Notes under the pieces: generated by a model
What the model saw: only the letters and a program-made list of their open reading frames with translations
Databases searched by the model: none
Told to the model about the DNA's origin: nothing
Assembly: GCF_900637655.1 (NCBI RefSeq)
Contig: NZ_LR134384.1
Location: 2,666,001-2,730,000, forward strand
Reading direction: 5' to 3'
Length of the DNA stretch: 64,000 nt
From: Segatella oris
GTDB taxonomy: Bacteria; Bacteroidota; Bacteroidia; Bacteroidales; Bacteroidaceae
Translations under genes and position numbers: made by a program
Shown here: piece after piece, positions 18,342 to 26,297 of the stretch
Layout of the letters: each line of letters starts with the position of its first letter
Position numbering within the stretch: position 1 is the first letter of the stretch

Positions 18342-19123
18342 TGATCAGGCCCAAATTAAACGAATATAGTATCGCAAAAGGTGTCCGTGCTTTCAGCTCT
18401 ACCCGTCAGGGAGGCGTCAGCAAGGGTGTCTTTGGCGCATTCAATATCAACGAATTCTGTGGCGACAACCCTGATGATATTGCGCGTAACCGCCTGCTTT
18501 TAGCCACGGAATTGGGCATTACACCTGATCATATCATTATGCCTCACCAAGTGCATGAGGCAAAAGGCATAGTCATCGACAACACATGGCGGCATCTTAC
18601 CGCAGAAGAACGCCGACAAAAAACAGAAGGCTACGATGCCATCATGACCCAAGAGCGCAGTCTCTGCATCGGAGTGTCAACGGCAGACTGCATTCCTGTG
18701 CTCCTCTACGATGCCAAACACGATGCCATTGCTGCGGTTCATGCCGGTTGGCGAGGCACGGTAAAACGCATCGTTGAGCACACCATCCAACACATGCAAC
18801 AGGTTTTTGCCACACAACCTGCCGACCTTCATGCCGTCATCGGTCCCGGCATATCATGCAATGCCTTTGAAGTGGGCGATGAAGTCTATGAGACTTTCCG
18901 TGCTGCAGGCTTCGACATGAGTGCCATTTCCTGTTATAAAGACAAGTGGCATATTGATTTAAAGGCTTGTAACCGCCTGCAACTGCTGCATGCCGGACTG
19001 CAAGACGAGAACATTCAGACAACAAATGTGTGCACTTATACACGTTTTGAAGACTATTTTTCTGCCCGCCGACTCGGACTCAACTCTGGCAGAATATTTA
19101 CAGGTATCATGCTGCAGGCATAA
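18341..19123 (+). CDS. pgeF: Purine nucleoside phosphorylase/laccase-domain protein (YfiH family)
   Basis: A 260-residue YfiH/DUF152 protein. The zinc-binding set is visible: His in MPHQVHEAKG (about residue 68), Cys in STADCIPVLLYDA (about 115) and His in AAVHAGWRGTVKRI (about 132). Family members cleave purine nucleosides, and some edit peptidoglycan. ATG overlaps the obgE stop; 60 bases later an M23 peptidase begins, so this looks like an obgE-pgeF-M23 operon. Length is typical. Confidence 0.9.
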   Translation: MIRPKLNEYSIAKGVRAFSSTRQGGVSKGVFGAFNINEFCGDNPDDIARNRLLLATELGITPDHIIMPHQVHEAKGIVIDNTWRHLTAEERRQKTEGYDAIMTQERSLCIGVSTADCIPVLLYDAKHDAIAAVHAGWRGTVKRIVEHTIQHMQQVFATQPADLHAVIGPGISCNAFEVGDEVYETFRAAGFDMSAISCYKDKWHIDLKACNRLQLLHAGLQDENIQTTNVCTYTRFEDYFSARRLGLNSGRIFTGIMLQA

Positions 19124-19183
19124 CATGTCGACCGCAAGTGCAGCGAAATTAAATTGAAAGATATTACTAACCCATAACATATA

Positions 19184-20344
19184 ATGATGAAAACAAGACT
19201 GACAAATATTGCTTCGACAATTCTTTTGGCCCTTGTCACATCGGCCTATACACCGGCGAAAGATACATTTACGCCTGCCGAACAGCAGCAAATCAGCATT
19301 CCTACGCCAGGACTCTTCACCCATTCTAACACAATCAGCATTGATCTCAGCACCTTGAAAGCCGACGATTACGCTTTTCCTCTGCCCGTTGGAAAGTCTG
19401 AAGTCATCGACAATCGACAGGCTTTGGAAATCAAGACTAAGGAAGGTGATGCCGTAAAAGCCATGTTTGCCGGCACTGTTCGCCTCTCGCGTAATATCAA
19501 CGGCTATGGAAATGTCATCGTCATACGCCACAACAATGGCCTCGAAACCGTCTATGGAAACAACGCCCAGAACCTCGTGAAGGTGGGACAAAAGGTCAAT
19601 GCCGGGCAATCTATAGCCATTGTGGGCAGTGAAGGAGGGAAAACCTACTGTAAATTTGCCATTATGGTGAATGGCGGACGCATCACTCCGGAGATCATTA
19701 TCAAACTGCAAAGCCACAAACTCCGCAAGAAAACTTTGCTGTGTACAAAGAACGGACGCTTTGTCGACGTAGCCGTGAAGGGCGCCAATGATGCCAACGG
19801 GAGCAAGAAGAAAGGCAAAAACGAAGATATAGACCCTGAAAATCCATTTGAAGATGCTAACACTTTCAAACTCAATCTCTCCAATATTGAGAAGGAACGC
19901 TGGGCATATCCGCTGCCGGGAAGTCATGTCATCAGCCCCTTTGGAGGCCCACGTCGTCACTCGGGTGTAGACATTAAGACCAAGCCCAACGACCGAATAG
20001 TCGCAGCATTTGACGGCGTTGTCGTCAAAAGTTGCCCCTTTGCAGGCTATGGGAACTGCATACGCATCAAGCATCGCTATGGCTTTGAGACTCTCTACAG
20101 CCACCAATCGAAGAACTTTGTCAAGGTGGGTGATAAGGTGAAAGCAGGGCAAGTGATTGGCTTGACAGGCCGAACGGGACGCGCAACTACCGAGCATCTG
20201 CACTTCGAAGTATTCTTCCAAGGACGCCAACTCAATCCCGCCGTGCTCTTTGACCACACCAACAAGTCACTTCAACAAGTGACTTTGACACTCGCGAAGA
20301 ATGGCGCTGTCAAGTCAGAACGCAACTATTACGCCAACAAATAA
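19184..20344 (+). CDS. M23 family metallopeptidase with two LytM-like domains, the first degenerate
   Basis: A 386-residue protein with a signal peptide (about residues 1-24). Two LytM-like beta folds follow. The first (about 65-190, YAFPLPVGKSEV...GYGNVIVIRHNNGLETVYGN...CKFAIMVNGG) has lost the zinc ligands. The second (about 240-365) keeps them: HSGVDI (His about 258, Asp about 262) and HLHFEV (about 338-343). It is probably a periplasmic peptidoglycan endopeptidase or amidase activator whose first domain binds rather than cuts (inference). Two adjacent ATGs (19184, 19187) are equally possible starts. Confidence 0.88.
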   Translation: MMKTRLTNIASTILLALVTSAYTPAKDTFTPAEQQQISIPTPGLFTHSNTISIDLSTLKADDYAFPLPVGKSEVIDNRQALEIKTKEGDAVKAMFAGTVRLSRNINGYGNVIVIRHNNGLETVYGNNAQNLVKVGQKVNAGQSIAIVGSEGGKTYCKFAIMVNGGRITPEIIIKLQSHKLRKKTLLCTKNGRFVDVAVKGANDANGSKKKGKNEDIDPENPFEDANTFKLNLSNIEKERWAYPLPGSHVISPFGGPRRHSGVDIKTKPNDRIVAAFDGVVVKSCPFAGYGNCIRIKHRYGFETLYSHQSKNFVKVGDKVKAGQVIGLTGRTGRATTEHLHFEVFFQGRQLNPAVLFDHTNKSLQQVTLTLAKNGAVKSERNYYANK

Positions 20345-20411
20345 GCTATTTAACGATATCGTCTATAAGGACTTTCGCGAACAAAAGCATCATACCTATT
20401 TATATAATAAG

Positions 20412-20437
20412 AGGCTCTGCAAGACAGAGCCTTTTTC
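20412..20437 (+). terminator. Terminator after the M23 peptidase gene
   Basis: An 8-bp stem AGGCTCTG (20412-20419) / CAGAGCCT (20425-20432) with a 5-base loop is followed by TTTTT, 68 bases after the stop codon. Confidence 0.85.
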
Positions 20438-20633
20438 TTTTCTCTCTTCTTGAAGATGAAAACACATGAAATCAGAGTAGATTTATACCTCCATTGAGAA
20501 GCAGACACAACCTCATAAATACTTTCTGACAAAACGAAACCTTTGTTTTCATCAACCGAATTCAGCAGTGATATCACGTATTTTCCTTTTCCATAAACCA
20601 TGAAGCCTGTCAGATTTCACGCCATTTAGCCAA

Positions 20634-21030
20634 CAAGCGAATGATGTGTTAAATCTCATCAAGGAAGTTTACAAATCACTTTGCAAGGATAGTGAATTTG
20701 AAATGAAAGTCTTCCTCTTTCCAAATATACGCTGTTTTCTGGCACTTTATAATATATTGACTATCAAGATGTTATAAAACTACAGCCAAATCATGAAACA
20801 AAATTACGCTGAGAAACCCTGTAATTTGCATTGAATCACACCACAACTTGCATCAGATGATCATGCATTCTGACTCAAACAGCCATGCAATCTGCGTCAA
20901 ATTACACCGCTGCATAAATGGAATTGCATCCGGAAAACCTTGAAATTAAAAAATAATGTCCGTTTTCTTGCTTTTCTTTTTCTATTTGGTGATGCTCCGA
21001 AGTGTTAAAAACGGATAGAAATCTTTACAG
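20634..21030 (+). repeat. Dispersed intergenic repeat, copy B
   Basis: It is closest to copy C at 26566-26985 and in the same orientation. Aligned blocks are CAAGCGAATGATGTGTTAA at the left edge, AAGGAAGTTTACAA, CTTTCCAAATATACGC, TTGACTATCAA, TGCGTCAAATTAC, TTTCTTTTTCTATTTGGTG (20974-20991) and GTGTTAAAAACGGATA, ending ATCTTTACAG. It also contains several TGCATCA/TGCGTCA boxes. The 290 bases between the M23 stop and the repeat hold only the terminator. Confidence 0.78.
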
Positions 21031-21077
21031 AAAAAGCAGACGCTTCTGTGCATGAAAACCCCACAGAAAGACTTGTC

Positions 21078-21275
21078 TTATCTCTTCTGCGACTTTCTGT
21101 TGGCGCGCTGTTCCCGATACTTTGCCTTCTGACGGGCACTTCCCGAACCATGCGCTCCCGTCACATACTTTTTCTTTTTGGCTTTGGTTTTCACCTTATC
21201 ATCCGTTTTCTTAGGGCCCGAAGAGCCTTTGAAACTGATGCCATTCTCTAATATACTCTGAAAATCATCCGTCAT
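21078..21275 (-). CDS. Small, highly basic hypothetical protein
   Basis: A 65-residue frame starting MTDDFQSILENGISFKG and becoming extremely Lys/Arg-rich in the second half (KTKAKKKKYV, ARQKAKYREQRANRKSQKR). Such proteins often bind RNA or ribosomes, but I do not recognise a family. Support for being real: it fills the gap between a repeat and purHII, is co-directional with purHII, and has a clean acidic-then-basic design. Against: no clear promoter, a 67-codon frame lies opposite, and the 7-nt repeat array sits immediately upstream. Confidence 0.5.
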   Translation of the reverse strand: MTDDFQSILENGISFKGSSGPKKTDDKVKTKAKKKKYVTGAHGSGSARQKAKYREQRANRKSQKR

Positions 21276-21289
21276 CTTAATGCTTTGAA

Positions 21290-21405
21290 TATTGAAGTTT
21301 GAAGATTAATGACTTTGAAGTTTGAACATTGAAACTTGAACTTCATGATATGTTTTGGATATGCAGAAGCTATCATAAAGTTCAATGTTCAAACTCCAAA
21401 GCTTA
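21290..21405 (+). repeat. 7-nt unit repeat array, copy 2 (upstream of the basic ORF, 3' of purHII)
   Basis: Units ATTGAAG, TTTGAAG, TTTGAAG, TTTGAAC, ATTGAAA, CTTGAAC are followed by TTCATGATA. A 35-base spacer leads to an inverted set ATCATAAA-GTTCAAT-GTTCAAA-CTCCAAA. The second arm ends about 10 bases short of the purHII stop codon. Confidence 0.72.
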
Positions 21406-21415
21406 AAATAAACAA

Positions 21416-22597
21416 TTAATGGTGGAATAATCTCACCCCCGTAAAGGCCATTGTAATGCCGTATTTGTCGCAGGTTTCAATGACATTATCGTCACGAATG
21501 GAGCCACCGGCTTGTGCAATATACTGCACACCGCTCTTATGTGCACGCTCAATGTTGTCGCCAAAGGGGAAGAAAGCATCGCTTCCAAGCGCTACATTCG
21601 TGTTTTTGGCAATCCATTCTTTCTTTTCTTCCATCGTCAGTACTGCTGGTTTCTCTGCAAAGAACTGCTGCCAGACACCGTCACGCAACACGTCATCATG
21701 GTCTTCACTGATATAAACATCAATCGTATTATCACGGTCGGCACGATGTATTCCAGGCTTGAAAGGCAGGTTCATCACCTTCGGACACTGCCTCAACCAC
21801 CATGTATCAGCCTTGTTCCCGGCTAAACGCGTGCAGTGAATACGGCTCTGTTGGCCTGCACCTATACCGATTGCTTGTCCGTCTTTGACGTAACAAACAG
21901 AGTTGCTCTGGGTATATTTCAACGTGATGAGGGCGATAATCAGGTCGCGTTTAGCCTCATCGGTGAATGTTTTACTTTGTGTTGGAATGTTCTCAAACAG
22001 CGAAGGGTCATCAAGTTTCACCTCATTGCGTCCCTGTTCGAAAGTCACACCAAACACCTGTTTGCGTTCAATCGGCGCAGGAATATAGTCGGGATCAATC
22101 TTAATGACATTGTAGGTACCCTTTCGTTTGTCTTTCAAAATCTCGATAGCTTCGGGTGTAAAGCCCGGCGCAATAACTCCATCGCTGACCTCTCTCTTTA
22201 ATAATGTGGCTGTTGCAGCATCACAAACGTCACTCAAAGCAACGAAATCACCATACGAACACATGCGATCGGCACCGCGGGCACGGGCATATGCGCATGC
22301 AAGTGGAGAAAGAGGAAGCTTCACATCATCGACAAAATAGATTTTCTTCAGCGTGTCACTGAGTGGCAATCCGATAGCAGCACCGGCCGGAGAAACATGT
22401 TTGAAACTTGCTGCAGCAGGCATCCCGGTAGCGGCTTTCAGTTCTTTCACGAGTTGCCAGCTGTTGAGTGCATCAAGAAGATTGATGTAACCGGGGCGTC
22501 CGTTGACTACTTCGATGGGTAAATTGCCGTCTTCCATGTAAATTCTGGAAGGCTTCTGGTTGGGGTTGCAACCATACTTTAAAGCTAATTCTTTCAT
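21416..22597 (-). CDS. Stand-alone AICAR transformylase (PurH C-terminal-type, PurHII)
   Basis: A 393-residue protein corresponding to the AICAR formyltransferase domain of PurH, without the IMP cyclohydrolase domain. It starts LKYGCNPNQKPSRIYM and has PAAASFKHVSPAGAAIG (catalytic Lys-His), ALKYTQSNSVCYV, GIGAGQQSRIHCTRLAG, GSDAFFPFGDNIERA and YIAQAGGSIRDD. It would formylate AICAR in purine synthesis. Stand-alone versions are known in Bacteroidota. The divergent neighbour is a small HTH-like gene. Confidence 0.92.
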   Translation of the reverse strand: MKELALKYGCNPNQKPSRIYMEDGNLPIEVVNGRPGYINLLDALNSWQLVKELKAATGMPAAASFKHVSPAGAAIGLPLSDTLKKIYFVDDVKLPLSPLACAYARARGADRMCSYGDFVALSDVCDAATATLLKREVSDGVIAPGFTPEAIEILKDKRKGTYNVIKIDPDYIPAPIERKQVFGVTFEQGRNEVKLDDPSLFENIPTQSKTFTDEAKRDLIIALITLKYTQSNSVCYVKDGQAIGIGAGQQSRIHCTRLAGNKADTWWLRQCPKVMNLPFKPGIHRADRDNTIDVYISEDHDDVLRDGVWQQFFAEKPAVLTMEEKKEWIAKNTNVALGSDAFFPFGDNIERAHKSGVQYIAQAGGSIRDDNVIETCDKYGITMAFTGVRLFHH

Positions 22598-22621
22598 TTT
22601 GAGAGTAAATTAAACTAATTG

Positions 22622-22629
22622 CAAAGATA
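22622..22629 (-). promoter_or_regulatory. Candidate -7 box (TATCTTTG) for purHII
   Basis: The minus strand reads TATCTTTG, 24 bases upstream of the purHII ATG. Confidence 0.6.
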
Positions 22630-22645
22630 ATAAAAAAATAATGAT

Positions 22646-22653
22646 TACCTTTG
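22646..22653 (+). promoter_or_regulatory. Candidate -7 box (TACCTTTG) for the small HTH-like gene
   Basis: TACCTTTG lies 30 bases upstream of the ATG at 22684, back to back with the purHII box. Its position excludes the longer TTG-started frame at 22651. Confidence 0.6.
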
Positions 22654-22683
22654 CAGCACAAGTATTTTATTTCCAGGTATGTT

Positions 22684-22965
22684 ATGAAACGGAAAATGAT
22701 TTCTTTGCAGAAAGAGGCTGGCTCAAAGCTTATTGAGAAAGCAAGGACAGGAAATGACTTTGAAAAAATATCCAAATTCTTTTCTCACTACCACGTCAAT
22801 CTTGCCCCATCCTCGTTGAGAAAGCTTTGGAACTACCTCTTGGAAGTCGAAAAACCATCAAGACAAACGCTCGACCGACTGTCTCTTTTCGCCGGATTTC
22901 AAGATTGGGAAAGTCTGAAAGCAACGTTTATGGATGAGGGGAAAAAGGAAGATGAAAAGCTTTGA
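22684..22965 (+). CDS. Small HTH-like protein of unknown function
   Basis: A 93-residue protein. The central part (FFSHYHVNLAPSSLRKLWNY...KPSRQTLDRLSLFAGFQDWESLKATF) resembles the N-terminal helical DNA-binding-like module seen in many Bacteroidota proteins, where a short helix-turn-helix ends in a 'KPRxxTLDxLAxYxGYxDWxxF' pattern. In those proteins it is normally fused to other domains; here it stands alone. It is divergent from purHII with a gap of only 86 bases, so regulation of purHII is possible but unproven. The stop codon lies inside the first unit of a 7-nt repeat array. Confidence 0.7.
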   Translation: MKRKMISLQKEAGSKLIEKARTGNDFEKISKFFSHYHVNLAPSSLRKLWNYLLEVEKPSRQTLDRLSLFAGFQDWESLKATFMDEGKKEDEKL

Positions 22966-23003
22966 ACATTGAAGTTTGAACATTGATTTTTATGAATGGA
23001 CAA
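22962..23003 (+). repeat. 7-nt unit repeat array, copy 3
   Basis: Units TTTGAAC-ATTGAAG-TTTGAAC-ATTGATT are followed by TTTATGAA. The TGA of the first unit is the stop codon of the small HTH-like gene. This copy has no obvious inverted arm. Confidence 0.7.
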
Positions 23004-23074
23004 TTCACTCAACAGTTCATAGTAACTCATAAAATTCATGTTATGATATAAATGCTTCTAAAGCGTACTAAAGA

Positions 23075-23112
23075 AAAAGAGGTTATGCACCGTAAGGAGC
23101 ATAACCTCTTTT
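23075..23112 (-). terminator. Terminator of rplS (bidirectional)
   Basis: A 14-bp perfect stem AAAAGAGGTTATGC (23075-23088) / GCATAACCTCTTTT (23099-23112) with a 10-base loop has T-runs on both strands. It lies 24 bases past the rplS stop. Confidence 0.9.
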
Positions 23113-23136
23113 ATTTCTTTGCGAAGAAACAGCAGA

Positions 23137-23502
23137 TTACTGAGCTGTTGTCGTGTTGGTTCTCTTCTCTGCAATACGGGCTTTCTTACCTGTAAGACCA
23201 CGGAGATAGTACAACTTAGCACGACGAACCTTACCACGCTTGTTCACTTCGATAGAGTTGATGTTCGGTGATTCGATAGGGAAGATACGCTCTACACCTA
23301 TAGTACCTGACATCTTGCGAACCGTAAAGCGTTTCTTGTCACCATGACCAGAGATCTTGATTACTACACCACGATAGAGCTGAACACGCTCTTTGGTACC
23401 CTCGACAATCTTGTAACCCACTGTAATAGTGTCGCCGGGACCGAATGAAGGGAACTGCTTACCGGTTGCAAATGCTTCTTCAGCAACTTTAATTAAATCC
23501 AT
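23137..23502 (-). CDS. rplS: 50S ribosomal protein L19
   Basis: A 121-residue L19. It starts [20 protein letters not shown], then [27 protein letters not shown], the [21 protein letters not shown] core and [18 protein letters not shown]. The frame is open for 14 more codons upstream, but the ATG at 23502 is the family start. It is a monocistronic unit with its own promoter and a strong terminator. A leader of about 80 bases with a GC-rich inverted segment (around 23530-23590) could be a regulatory leader, but I could not match it to a known one. Confidence 0.95.
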   Translation of the reverse strand: MDLIKVAEEAFATGKQFPSFGPGDTITVGYKIVEGTKERVQLYRGVVIKISGHGDKKRFTVRKMSGTIGVERIFPIESPNINSIEVNKRGKVRRAKLYYLRGLTGKKARIAEKRTNTTTAQ

Positions 23503-23590
23503 TTTTTGTTTGAAATTAAATTTTGTTTGCGCCCAACGCAACATGGCAAAGCAACTCTTCTGCTGCCAGCGGTTACGCCGAAAAGCGGTG

Positions 23591-23598
23591 CAAAGTTA
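23591..23598 (-). promoter_or_regulatory. Candidate -7 box (TAACTTTG) for rplS
   Basis: The minus strand reads TAACTTTG, 88 bases upstream of the rplS ATG. Confidence 0.55.
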
Positions 23599-23683
23599 CA
23601 AAAAAAACAGTAATTGCAACACTTGCAGCATCGGTTTTCTCTTGTTTTTAACACTATTTCTTCTTTTTTCCACTCAAAATAAC

Positions 23684-23691
23684 TACCTTTG
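23684..23691 (+). promoter_or_regulatory. Candidate -7 box (TACCTTTG) for the split 5'-nucleotidase genes
   Basis: TACCTTTG lies 20 bases upstream of the ATG at 23712. Confidence 0.6.
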
Positions 23692-23711
23692 TAACAACTA
23701 ATTACAAATGT

Positions 23712-24476
23712 ATGTACAAGAAATCAGTCGTTTTATTAATGGCTCCGGCTTTATTTGCATTGGCTTCTTGCAAGCCACATTATGAGCTTACAGCCGTCAG
23801 TTACAGTCGTATTCTTATCAATAATAAGTACGATGCTCATCCAAACCATGATGCACAAGCGTTCCTTGCGCCTTATAAACACCAGGTAGACAGCATCATG
23901 AGTCCCGTAGTTGGTGAGGTTACAGAGTATATGGCAGCCCGAAAACCCGAGAGTAAACTGTCTAATCTGCTTGCCGATATCCTGCAATGGGGTGGCAAAA
24001 GCTATCATGAGAAGGTGGATTTTGCCGTTTATAACATGGGCGGAATACGTGCTGCATTTGCCAAAGGTAAGGTTACTTACGGTGATGTTGTAGATGTTGC
24101 ACCATTCGAAAATAAGATTTGTTTCCTCACACTGACAGGCGAAAAGGTTCGTGAACTCTTTGCACAGATTGCTGCAACAGGCGGTGAAGCCGTCAGTCAT
24201 GGCGTCAATTTAGTGATCAGCAAAGACCATAAACTCATGGATTGCAAGCTCAACGGCATGCCCATTGACGACAACAAATCCTATCGTGTGGCTACACTTG
24301 ACTATTTAGCACAAGGCAATGACAAGCTCGAGGCATTCAAGTCGGGCACCGATGTAGTGTCTCCACAGACGCAGGAAAACAATGTTCGCTTCATCATTAT
24401 GAACTATTTCCGCGAACAGAAGGCTCAGAATAAGCCCGTAAGTCGCGAGATAGAAGGTCGCATCGTAGTGAAATAA
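23712..24476 (+). CDS. 5'-nucleotidase C-terminal-domain lipoprotein
   Basis: A 254-residue lipoprotein (lipobox LASC, Cys about residue 20) that is only the substrate-binding C-terminal domain of UshA-type nucleotidases. It has SKLSNLLADILQWG, DFAVYNMGGIRAAFAKGKVTYGDVVDVAPFENKICFLTLTG, then YRVATLDYLAQGNDKLEAF and a final REIEGRI. The metallophosphatase domain is encoded by the next gene, 21 bases downstream. The two probably work together outside the cytoplasm to dephosphorylate nucleotides. The order is reversed relative to the usual single polypeptide. Confidence 0.9.
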   Translation: MYKKSVVLLMAPALFALASCKPHYELTAVSYSRILINNKYDAHPNHDAQAFLAPYKHQVDSIMSPVVGEVTEYMAARKPESKLSNLLADILQWGGKSYHEKVDFAVYNMGGIRAAFAKGKVTYGDVVDVAPFENKICFLTLTGEKVRELFAQIAATGGEAVSHGVNLVISKDHKLMDCKLNGMPIDDNKSYRVATLDYLAQGNDKLEAFKSGTDVVSPQTQENNVRFIIMNYFREQKAQNKPVSREIEGRIVVK

Positions 24477-24497
24477 CCATTTATCAAAACACAGACT

Positions 24498-25376
24498 ATG
24501 AAAAGATTTCAATATACAAAAAGGCTGAGAACGCTCAAATTAGCCGTTTGTTGCCTGCTGCTTGCGTGCGCATCTACAACAGCCTATGCCCAGAAACAAC
24601 TCACAATACTCCACACCAGCGATACCCATAGCTGCATACTTCCATTGAATGAGAACCTTGCCGACACGCTCTTTGCCGGTCGTGCAGGCTTCATTCGCCG
24701 CATATCTATGCTTGAAGAGGAGCGCAAAAAGGAGCCGGAGCTGTTGCTTTTCGATAGCGGTGACTTCTCACAAGGCTCACCTTATTATACATTATTTAAG
24801 GGGGACGTCGAAATCGGACTGATGAATAGGATGCATTATGATGCAGGAACCATTGGAAACCACGAGTTCGACTACGGTCTCGACAATATGGTTCGCCTCT
24901 TCAAGAAGGCAAACTTCCCTATCATCTGTTCCAACTACGACTTCCGAGGCACTGCACTTGAAGGACTTGTCAAGCCATATATCGTGCTGAAACGCAAGGG
25001 AATAAAAATCGGAGTCTTTGCCCTTGACCCGCAATTGGAAGGCCTTGTGGCTACCAAGAACTATGGAACTATCAAATACCTCAATCCCGTGAGCGTGGCT
25101 AACGACATGGTTAAACTGCTTCGTGGTAAGGAGAAGTGCGATCTTGTCATTTGCATTTCTCACCTTGGATGGGAAGAAAAGGGCATGGGTGACCAGATGG
25201 TAATTGCCAATTCAAGAGGAATTGACATCGTTCTCGGTGGTCATTCACACACTTTCTTCAAGGAATTACACTATGTGAAAGACTTAGACGGACACGAAGT
25301 TCCCGTAGATCACGAGGGCAAGAATGCCATTTACGTGGGTAAACTCAAACTCGATCTTACTCGAAGTAGAAAGTAA
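24498..25376 (+). CDS. 5'-nucleotidase metallophosphatase-domain protein
   Basis: A 292-residue exported protein with a signal peptide (about residues 1-31, ending TTAYAQ) and a calcineurin-like catalytic domain. Metal ligands are visible in order: ILHTSDTHS (Asp/His near residue 41), DSGDFSQG (near 86), GNHEFDYG (Asn-His near 118), ISHLGWE (His near 221) and GGHSHTF (near 247). It stops where UshA would continue into its C-terminal domain, which is supplied by the upstream gene. Its 3' end overlaps the convergent PorT-like gene by 20 bases. Confidence 0.92.
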   Translation: MKRFQYTKRLRTLKLAVCCLLLACASTTAYAQKQLTILHTSDTHSCILPLNENLADTLFAGRAGFIRRISMLEEERKKEPELLLFDSGDFSQGSPYYTLFKGDVEIGLMNRMHYDAGTIGNHEFDYGLDNMVRLFKKANFPIICSNYDFRGTALEGLVKPYIVLKRKGIKIGVFALDPQLEGLVATKNYGTIKYLNPVSVANDMVKLLRGKEKCDLVICISHLGWEEKGMGDQMVIANSRGIDIVLGGHSHTFFKELHYVKDLDGHEVPVDHEGKNAIYVGKLKLDLTRSRK

Positions 25377-26106
25377 GAACAATCATTTTAGAATGCGTTT
25401 CACTCACAGAACGGGCGTATGGAAGCATAGCTTTATCTTCCATACGCTCGATATGCTTTGTATCAAGACTGTTTAGAAGGCTATACATAAACTTCAACTC
25501 TGGTCTTATCTTGAAAAACGGCAGGTAGAAATCACAACCAAGTCCTACTTCTGCAAACGCATCATAACGTTTCAGTTTCACAAAATCATTGCTTTTTCCA
25601 CTAAGATTAATGGCTGGAGTCAGTCCCGCCATGATGTAAGGACGGTGGTTGTTGAAGCGAGGTGCTGCAAAAATCAAATCAATTGGTGTCGCAATATATA
25701 CCGACTTCAAGTTCTGCCGCTGCTCCATCAGACTGCCATTTGGCCCCACCACACTATGGTTCAGCAACACAATATGGCGTGAACCGAAATACATGGTCGG
25801 TGCAACACGCAGTTGAAAATGCTCCGAAAGACGCATCTCACCGAGCACCCCCACGTTGAACCCCATGTCCCAACGGTCTTGGTCAGTGGTTATGGTCTGC
25901 TTGCTTGATGTGCCGTCTTCGGCCACAACCGTCTGCTCTCCCCGATTAACAAACTCCAGATCCTGGGCATGTGTGCCCACAGAAATACCGAAATGAAAGG
26001 GCCGTAAGTCTGTATACGGGCGGTTCTGCACCGTCCGTTGCTGTGCTGTGGCAGCCAAGTTAAAGGCCAACATCACGAGGAATATACTCCGTCTTTTTAT
26101 CTTCAT
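25357..26106 (-). CDS. PorT family outer-membrane beta-barrel protein
   Basis: A protein of about 249 residues with a signal peptide (MKIKRRSIFLVMLAFNLAATAQ). The body alternates polar/hydrophobic strands and ends in aromatic KMIVLTFYFE, as in an outer-membrane barrel. FHFGISVGTHAQDLEF, LRVAPTMYFGSRHI, SVYIATPIDLIF and RPYIMAGLTP match PorT, an accessory barrel of the type IX secretion system. The longer frame starts at 26127, but the ATG at 26106 gives a normal signal peptide. It is a single gene divergent from the ferredoxin. Confidence 0.82.
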   Translation of the reverse strand: MKIKRRSIFLVMLAFNLAATAQQRTVQNRPYTDLRPFHFGISVGTHAQDLEFVNRGEQTVVAEDGTSSKQTITTDQDRWDMGFNVGVLGEMRLSEHFQLRVAPTMYFGSRHIVLLNHSVVGPNGSLMEQRQNLKSVYIATPIDLIFAAPRFNNHRPYIMAGLTPAINLSGKSNDFVKLKRYDAFAEVGLGCDFYLPFFKIRPELKFMYSLLNSLDTKHIERMEDKAMLPYARSVSETHSKMIVLTFYFE

Positions 26107-26184
26107 GCTATTCGATAAACGCTCCATGAGGCACTATATTGCATGACATTGAACAAGAAAAAGCATAAAAGAACGAAAAAAATC

Positions 26185-26202
26185 ATACCTAAAAGTAGGT
26201 AT
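26185..26202. promoter_or_regulatory. Palindrome in the porT-ferredoxin intergenic region
   Basis: A perfect 7-bp dyad ATACCTA-AAAG-TAGGTAT sits between the divergent porT and ferredoxin promoters, covering the -33 zone of the ferredoxin promoter and the porT transcription start. A candidate operator. Confidence 0.45.
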
Positions 26203-26205
26203 TCT

Positions 26206-26213
26206 CAAATATA
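26206..26213 (-). promoter_or_regulatory. Candidate -7 box (TATATTTG) for the PorT-like gene
   Basis: The minus strand reads TATATTTG, about 100 bases upstream of the PorT-like start. Confidence 0.45.
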
Positions 26214-26218
26214 ATATA

Positions 26219-26226
26219 TATCTTTG
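26219..26226 (+). promoter_or_regulatory. Candidate -7 box (TATCTTTG) for the ferredoxin gene
   Basis: TATCTTTG lies 71 bases upstream of the ferredoxin ATG. Confidence 0.6.
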
Positions 26227-26297
26227 CAACGTGAAAACTGAGTTCATTTGCTTAGTCGAGTTTACAAAAACATTATGAAATTATAATTTAAAGTATT

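Noticed and set aside
18959..20257. A 432-codon open frame on the minus strand opposite pgeF and the M23 peptidase
   Set aside because: The plus-strand genes have clear domains, signal peptide and catalytic motifs; the minus frame has none and no start signals. It is a mirror frame.
20350..20601. An 83-codon minus-strand frame after the M23 gene
   Set aside because: It spans the terminator hairpin of the M23 gene and has no recognisable features.
21048..21251. A 67-codon plus-strand frame opposite the small basic protein
   Set aside because: It has no ribosome-binding site and no family-like composition, and it starts at the edge of the repeat; the minus-strand reading is more protein-like.
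24477..24497. A frameshift or sequencing break explaining the split nucleotidase
   Set aside because: Both genes have their own export signals and complete domains, and the order is reversed relative to the fused enzyme.
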